A stretch of DNA of 64,000 nucleotides from Panax quinquefolius (taxonomy: Eukaryota; Streptophyta; Magnoliopsida; Apiales; Araliaceae), in NCBI GenBank assembly GCA_020205615.1, contig CM035167.1, positions 62,375,436 to 62,439,435 on the forward strand, read 5' to 3'. Position 1 is the stretch's first letter. Every line of letters starts with the position of its first letter. This document shows, one piece after another, positions 57,639-64,000 of this stretch. The notes beneath the pieces were generated by a model. That model was not told the origin of the DNA. It saw nothing but the letters and a program-made list of their open reading frames with translations, and searched no databases. Made by a program: the position numbers and the translations under genes.

Positions 57639-59153
57639 TGTAGGAATTTCGGCATAAAAACGCAGCGGAAAATATAAATTATAAAACCAAATCCAAAATC
57701 CTAAAATAGGATCCATGCGAAAATAGACATTAATTCAGTGTTTAAGAGATTATACCGATTATGAAAGGCTTTGATGCAGTCGAATCTCCAACACACTCCA
57801 AACAAACTGAGTCTCTGCGGTATCCACACGAATGCCCTACGAATCATCGTACGATCTGCAGAAAAAGGGTGTTGCATTACTAGCCACCAAAGGAATGGAT
57901 TTTAGAAATTTTTCTCTAGTCTCTCTCTAAGAGCGGCTAGGGTATTAGGTTATGATTCGTTAACCCTAAAATGGCTACTACATATCATATATATAGTGGT
58001 TAAAAGGGATTAATCAAAACCCTTTTAAAATATGGATTTATATATATATATATATATCTTAATTAAGTCTTACTTAATTAATATATCTATATATAAATTA
58101 TCCTATTAATATAAATTCGTAATTTAAATACTATCAATCATATTGACATATTTAAATCTTTACAATTTAAATTAATTCCCTTTTTAATTATGTTCTATGT
58201 GTGTGACCCTATAGGTTATTATTACGTTGGCAATAATTTTAAAATCATATTATGAAATTATAAACAGTGAGCAGCATCTAGTAATGCATCATTACTACCC
58301 AAGTAATAATAAAATCGATGATTCAATACAACCTTTTTGTGACCAATGTTTCAATATAATTTAATCCTTTTAACCTTGACATCCTAGATTAAACTCGAGT
58401 AATGGAATATGTCATACTCTTCCTAATTTAATCTGAGTTTTCTTGATCAATGAGTAGACTATATGAAACAAATCACTATTTGAGCATGGCCATGCATTTC
58501 ATAGTCCTACTCAATCAAGAGGCCTATGGATATCACCCCTAATAAATAGGAGGGTTAAATTCCATCTAGATCACTCATATTTCTCACACGATTCATGATG
58601 TACCCAATAATCAGCTTTATAGTCCACCCTTTTAAAGGTGACCTTTGATGATATCAAAGTACATAAATTCTCGTGTAGTAATATAGTGATTTAAGGTCGG
58701 AGGACCATTACATCATTGTCATTATGAGAATCGCTAATGACACTTTGATGCTCCACATAGAATTCTCATGGTGGGTATGTCCAGTACATCGTTCTCTAAC
58801 ACATACCTATGCATTGACTTAATATCTCATATATTTATGACCAATGAGATTTGGTCATCGATCGATCCACATACTAGTCTCGATGCATCATTGGTGTCCT
58901 ATCAACAATGATACTCATTAAAGGGACATTTAAAAGCAATGGTACTAATTGTAATTATATAGTCTCATGTTCAAGTCACATACTTGAAACTATATAATTT
59001 GTATCACTATTTTAAGGAATTTTATTATGTTAATATTTATATAATGCAGTAAATAAAACCATAATAAAATCATTCATTTATTCAATCAAATATAATATCA
59101 AAATATTAAGCAATTATATCAAATAATTGGCCTCTAGGGCATAAACTCTAACA
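57639..59153 (-). mobile_element. Solo Copia LTR, minus strand (1515 bp)
   Basis: On the minus strand it starts TGTTAGAGTTTATGCCCTAG and ends GCCGAAATTCCTACA. The GCCCTAGAGGC block near the start is widespread in plant Copia LTRs. It is flanked by CTTCA (57634-57638) and CTTTA (59154-59158), a duplication with one transition. A TATATATATGAT stretch near 57985 may be its promoter. No internal region. Confidence 0.85.
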
Positions 59154-59866
59154 CTTTAGTTCACTAAGAACTCTTCAAGACTAGCAGCCTTAGAACTTCT
59201 CTAGTTCCCTAGGAACTCTTCAAGCCCAGCAGGCTTGGAACTTCATTTAGTCCCTCCGGACAAGGACCCCTCAGGCCCTGGCCTCTTGTTGATGTTGATG
59301 TTATTGTTGTTGGTGCTGAGCTGCTAAGATGTCTTTAAGCTTGAACATCTTATGTACTTAGAAGCTTGGTGTAGTCCTCTTAGCATTATACTTTTAGTCT
59401 GGACTACTTCTTCTTTGGTGCAGCTGATCTTCATTCTATTCTGCTCATCTTCATACGATGTCAGCTATGCACCATCATCATCCCCTGAACCCTTCTTGAC
59501 TGGTTGGCAGACATGGTTCTGCACTTGTTCTTGTTCAGCTTTAGGTTCATGGTGATTCTTAGAGTGGCTCTCTGGATCTTCTTTGTGCTTTGCCACTCTT
59601 CTGAATGCTATCTTCTTGTCCTTCTTGGCTCTCAGCTTAGCTGCCATTTTCAGTGGCATTCTCATCTTTGTTAAGTGAAGCTTTAGTCTGTTCAAGTCCT
59701 TCTTCTAAGGCTGCTTCACTTCCACCTTTGTAGTCTCACTGTCACTGAGACTTGTTCATGTAAAGCTATGGTGGAATTTGTAGAGTCAACAATATAGCAT
59801 TCCAACAACTCAACGATTCTGCAATGTAGCAATCATCAGCAACTCTTGATCGTTGAAGCTCTGGCT

Positions 59867-59874
59867 TATTTATA
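59867..59874 (-). promoter_or_regulatory. TATA box of the second SIRE-like LTR
   Basis: TATTTATA on the plus strand, so GAGTATAAATAAGCC on the minus strand. Confidence 0.65.
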
Positions 59875-60149
59875 CTCCTTCCCAATCTTCCCGTTGGTAT
59901 ATAGCCGTTGAAAGCTATTTGAATTTTTTTGCAGATCTCGAGTTATTTGGTATAGACTGCAGATGTGACAAGACATGACTTTCTGACACTGCAGTCTACT
60001 GTTTCACCTACCCTGTCAAAGATGTCACTTTGATGTCTCGGGCAGGTAGTCGATTTATTTCTTCCTTCTGATTTCTCGATCAGAGGTTGTCCTTTTGTAT
60101 CAATGCTCTCACTAAGCTATGTTCGAATATTAATCTTCAGATTGAACCG

Positions 60150-61335
60150 TTGCCAATGCTTCAACCTTCAGACGACCGAACTCTATGATTTTGATGCATA
60201 TCTTCTTGGACCTGATCGTAGTGTCTTGTTGAATGTTTGTTCATTGATAGGTAGAGACAACACTACGATCCTGAAGAGTGTTGATTGGATCTTCAATGTA
60301 GAACACCTCTTCCTTCTTTTGTGCAGTGCTTCAACACTTCTGTTTGCTTCGATTGCTCTCAGATACTGATGGCTTGACTCCTTGTTCTGGCCCCTTCTAA
60401 AGAGTAAGACACTTCAGATTTTTAGCGTGTCCAACTCACTTTCTCCTTGTGATCTCTCGTTCACTTATCATCAATGGACTGAACCAATGCTTAATCACTT
60501 TAGCCTTGTTCTTCATAGGATGACCAATATCTTTGTGTACACTCCATCAGTTCCTTCTTTATTTGGCAAACACTACGATCCTGGTTAATCCCAAGATTGT
60601 TATCTTATGTTCACTTGATAGCTACTAAACTTGCTGACTTTCTTTGGTCAGTTACTTTGTTTGAAGTATTCTTCTGATCAACTTGTGGAAGACTTCAACT
60701 TGAATGGCTTCACAACTCAATCTGAATGCTGATTGGGTTGGTGCTTAGATCTTCTGTTAGCTTGCATGCCATTCGTTGAGTGCTCTCTGGTTTCCTTCAG
60801 GTTTGATGTAACTTTGCAGCTTAGACCAGAGGCTTCATACTTTGGAAATTCTGGGAGTGCTCATTTGTTGAGAATCGTGTTTGCTCTATGATTATGCCAT
60901 GGCGTTGTGAGCACATCTGTTGAGGCCTTAGTTATGCACTCTATGATTCAGCTTCGGTTGTGCAAACACTACGACTCTAAGATCAGATCTTAACACTCTA
61001 CGATTTCTATCGTTATGCTTGTTGTCTTCATCTGATCTTGCTCGACTACTATCTATGCCTTTGATATGATCAGTAGACTCTATGACTCTGAGTGTAGTCT
61101 ATGATTCTTGACTTGGCTTCGCCAGATGCTCGGTCGGCTCGTAGACAGGCTGCCTCAACGATTCTGAACATGACTTCCTCAGCAGACTACGGCTCCGAGG
61201 AAGTTCTTCTCGATACACTACAATCCTTCCTCGTCTCTCCTGGAAGTCTACGAACTCCGAGATCTACTATCCTGCAGACTACGATTCTGCCTTGATAGCT
61301 CTCGAGTTTTCCTTGACTCTCCTGGCAGACTACGA
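60150..61335 (-). repeat. Dispersed CTACGAYTCT motif in LTR U3
   Basis: More than ten copies of CTACGA(T/C)TCT or close variants (CACTACGATCCTG, AGACTACGATTCTGCC, CTCTATGATT) between 60177 and 61332, all upstream of the TATA box on the minus strand. Confidence 0.7.
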
Positions 61336-61650
61336 ATTTTGGTGCAGTGCTTAACGATCAGACAAGCCTATCTATTACATTATAAGATCAACCCAATAAG
61401 CTTGATCTTTCTATATTTATAGTCCTTGTACATCAGTTCTTTTTAAGGACTTTACAATGCTGTTTTGCATATATAGGATCAACGTAACACATTTGATCAA
61501 TTCATTCTAAGTCCTTGTACATATTTTCTAATTGTCTATCAAGGGACTTTACAACTTTTCTTGATGCAAGCATACTTGCATATTCATTCATATATATCAT
61601 AATCTAATCATATATAAACAGGAATATCATTCAAATGCTTATTCCCGACA

Positions 61651-61662
61651 ATCTCCCCTTAT
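61651..61662 (-). other. Polypurine tract
   Basis: The minus strand reads ATAAGGGGAGAT before TGTCGGG. Further purine tracts with GGGGGAG lie at 61912, 61949, 61991 and 62121. Confidence 0.82.
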
Positions 61663-61882
61663 TTGATTATGACAAAAATAATAAGTGCATATGCATGATA
61701 TGAATGAATCTTATATACAGTGAGCATCTGTATTTCTAAAACAGATAATCATTAATGTCATTGATAATAGTATGGAATTTCATAAGCTATAACACTTTAC
61801 ATCCTGGATCCAGAACATACCCAATTAGTTAGAGATGTACCTCATTAGCTCCATATGTGTTTCTAGGATGTCTGTTGATCAG
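61663..61882. other. Non-coding 3' tail of the second SIRE-like element
   Basis: 220 bp between the env-like frame and the polypurine tract. No feature seen. Confidence 0.5.
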
Positions 61883-63717
61883 CTATTCATCTATTTGATC
61901 TCTTTGCTCCTGCTCCCCCTGGGACTCATGCTCTTTTTCTTTTTTTGACTCCCCCTCAAACTCTGCATTCATAGGTTCATCATCTTTTGGCTCCCCCTCA
62001 AATGATGATTCAGCTTGTGCTGCTGCTATCTTCTTATTTGCCTTCTTTTTAGCCTTCTTGTCTTCTTTGCTTCTCTTCTCCTTGCTCCTCCTTGATTGCT
62101 TCTTCCTATGTCTCTTTTTCTCCCCCTTTTTATCATTAATCACTTGTGAAAGCTGCTCCATGTTGGACAAAGTTGCTCCATCAGATACGAGGAGTTACTA
62201 ACCTCAATCTTGAGTTCTTGTTAGCTCAGCTCAAGTTGCAGGGAGAAAGACTGATTTAGATTGTCAATCTTGTCAGAGAGGGCTTGGACTTGCTCTTTAT
62301 TAGCCTTCTGTGCTCGTAGAGCTTCTACCTTCTGATCATTCATAGCCTTCAAATAGATTTGATCTCTCTCTTTGATTTTGAGAGTTATATCAGATATAGT
62401 GGCTTGAAGTTTTTCTTGAGTTGCATTGTCTCCTACTTCGGTCAACATCTTTGACTTTTCAGTTATGAGAGACATCTTCTCAGCCAGCTCATCAGAATTC
62501 TCTAGTAACTCCTGCTCCGTAGGAGTTTGGTCATGTGGTTGGGCATGCTCATGTTGAACGCCAGATTGAACTCTACGATTTTCATTCTTGGACAGATTTT
62601 CGAAGGCAGTGAGAATTTGAAAAATCGTTGAGTGCCAATCGTTGTTGGAGGATGAAGGCATGTCAGACAATTGTGCTTGAGCAGAGGGAAGCTTCTCAAA
62701 ATGAACTTGATCATTTTCAGTGGTAGAATGAAGGGACTCTACGATCATGTCCTTGGCCATGATCCTTCTGCCATCAAACCCCACTCTACTATCATAGGGA
62801 ATGTAATGGTTGCCAGCATGTCGGTAGACTTTGTAGTGGGGCTGGTCTTTGATCATCATGGTTGCAAATCTCTTTACCCTTGGGAAGTTCTGTGCCACTA
62901 GCTCTGTGTTGGGAAGGTGAGAGAAGACCCATGTGAGATAGTTGTTGTCATTACTGAGGGATGCCTTTACCCATGGTATATGAGAGTAAAACCATCTTAT
63001 GGCATGATTCTTAGCTTCTGGCTCATATATCACAGTTGAAGTGTCCAGCTTCATGGCTCTACGATTATTGAGCAAGTTTTCTGAGGTCATCAATACCACA
63101 TTTAACCATTCATTTCCATGATTAATCCATCTGCCAGGAAGCACCTCTAATGGTTCTTCATCAACTTCCACACAATTCTTCTCTTATGATGAACAAGGTG
63201 GGGAATGTGAAAATCTTCTGGTTCTTCTTCTTCAGACATGGAGTCTCTTCCACCTTCTCTCTATTCTGAACTGGAGTCAGACTTTTGTAGACTTCCCTCT
63301 GATTCCTTATTTTCAGAATTAACATCTTTCTCCATTTCTTCACCTTCTTAACTCGAATCATGCTGACTTCTTTCATCAAATACATCAGTGAATTCTTCTT
63401 GCTGATTTTCATCACTAGTACCATCTTCAGCATCTTCTTCCTTTGATTCAGATTCGTCATCAATCACTTCAATGATTGCAGTTGAGTGTTCACCTTGCTT
63501 CTTTGAGATAGATATGGTAAGCAGTCTGTTGCTCTTTCTTCTCTTTGGGGGTTCAGCTATAGGAGTTTCAGGCTCCTCTTCTTCTTCAGAATTTGAAGCT
63601 TCTGCTTCATCAGACAGACTTCCTTGATCTTCAATAACACTAGGGGTAGGTCCTTCTTCTCTGGATTAAACATTTTTGGAAACATCATCTGAACTTGTTG
63701 GGTCATTTGCAGTAGGA
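61883..63717 (-). pseudogene. SIRE-like 3' (env-like) frame, broken
   Basis: In the position of the extra frame that SIRE-like elements carry after pol. N-terminal part (63717-63180): acidic, with a nuclear-localisation-like PPKRRKSNRL and stretches such as ASNSEEEEEPETPIAEPP, broken by stops near 63669 and 63350. After a frameshift near 63175 a stretch of 316 codons (63171-62221) is open: a folded-looking domain (PGRWINHGNEWLNVVLMTSE, RWFYSHIPWVKASL, VKRFATMMIKDQPHYKVYRH) and a C-terminal coiled coil (SDELAEKMSLITEKSKML, KANKEQVQALSDKIDNL). A Lys-rich then Glu-rich tail is in another frame (62170-61883). No signal peptide or membrane segment is visible, so envelope function is not supported. 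Confidence 0.68.
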
Positions 63718-63720
63718 GAG

Positions 63721-64000
63721 TTTAAAATTTTACAAACCATATACCCGGATCATCCTTTATGCACAATTATTAATTAAATGAAAAGATGAAGAACAAGAAT
63801 CATACCCTTGAAGATTCGAGCTTCCTCAGGTACAAGTTCACCTCCATATCTTTTCGTGTTCAACTTGAATCCACCGGGTTTGGTTCCTTCCTTTGATCAA
63901 CGTTAGCCACCTAAGTGTTTGGCCTCTAGAGGTGATCCACTAAGGAAGAAGAAAGATTCAAGAAGATGGGTGTTTGGCAAAACCCTAGTTTTTCTATCTC
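63721..64000 (-). repeat. Truncated Copia LTR of the 47117 family, minus strand
   Basis: The reverse complement matches about 48597-48882 (CTAGGGTTT, AACCCGGTGGATTCAAGTTG, GATCCGGGTATATGGTTTGT). The last 60 or so bases of the LTR are missing at 63720, and the rest runs out of the window. Confidence 0.9.

Larger units (their letters stand above)
57230..61650 (-). repeat. 3' LTR of a second SIRE-like element, minus strand, split by a solo LTR
   Basis: On the minus strand it starts TGTCGGGAATAAGCATTTG at 61650, right after a purine tract. It runs to AACCCCCCTCTAGATCTATT and ends about 57230 (GGAACTAACA; the exact end is uncertain). Without the solo LTR it is about 2.9 kb. It holds repeated short pieces such as CAGCAGCCTTGGAACTT (57620, 59190, 59225), a TATA box and many CTACGA motifs. 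Frames at 60103-60588 and elsewhere have no family signature and are taken as chance. Confidence 0.78.

Noticed and set aside
59352..60588. Several open frames of 60-90 codons
   Set aside because: They sit in the LTR of the second SIRE-like element on both strands and show no recognised motif.
1..64000. tRNA, rRNA or host protein genes
   Set aside because: None recognised on either strand; primer-site matches to initiator-Met tRNA are only 11-13 bases and next to LTR ends.

Overview
This is a 64-kb stretch of plant nuclear DNA made almost entirely of nested, decayed transposable elements. I recognise no intact host gene, tRNA or rRNA. Ty3/Gypsy elements with a chromodomain, SIRE-like Ty1/Copia elements and a Tat-like Ty3 element together point to a flowering plant and to heterochromatin or another gene-poor region. 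Nearly every reading frame is broken, often by stop codons explained by one C-to-T or G-to-A change.

Region 1 (1-27152) is a stack of chromodomain Ty3 elements with LTRs of about 2.6 kb (Tekay/Del-like). A plus-strand copy (1-4809) stops at a 100-N assembly gap (4810-4909). After a partial LTR of another family (4910-6322) and an unassigned piece, a minus-strand host LTR lies in three segments (about 6841-7154, 15496-16367, 25949-27152). It is split by two complete elements: a minus-strand copy (7155-15495, target duplication TTATC) and a plus-strand copy (16368-25948, target duplication GATTA).

Region 2 (27153-57128) is one SIRE-like Copia element on the plus strand. Its gag is mostly preserved but broken, and its pol is reduced to scraps. 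Its 3' LTR (29991-57128) has been opened by many insertions. These are: a minus-strand Tat-like Ty3 element with an antisense reading frame and a 104-bp tandem array (30577-38314), itself holding a solo LTR; two palindromic MITEs; a 1.5-kb foldback element with a 10-bp duplication (39127-40636); a solo LTR (41630-46940) holding another solo LTR (43567-45081); and a complete decayed Copia element (47117-56108, AATAT).

Region 3 (57230-64000) is the 3' half of a second SIRE-like element on the minus strand. It has a long LTR split by a Copia solo LTR (57639-59153) and an env-like acidic/coiled-coil frame, and it abuts a truncated LTR of the 47117 Copia family.

The insertions are ordered by target-site duplications read directly from the sequence (TTATC, GATTA, TATTG, GTCAT, AATAT, ATATATGAAT; near-matches GGACT/GGGCT, ATCTC/ATTTC, CTTCA/CTTTA). 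The most interesting signals are: (i) a predicted leader intron in the Ty3 family, running from a donor in the LTR to an acceptor just before gag, that encloses tandem hairpins with covarying stems; (ii) the Tat-like element with an antisense frame and satellite-like tandem repeats; (iii) the foldback element built from runs of T and A around a perfect palindrome.
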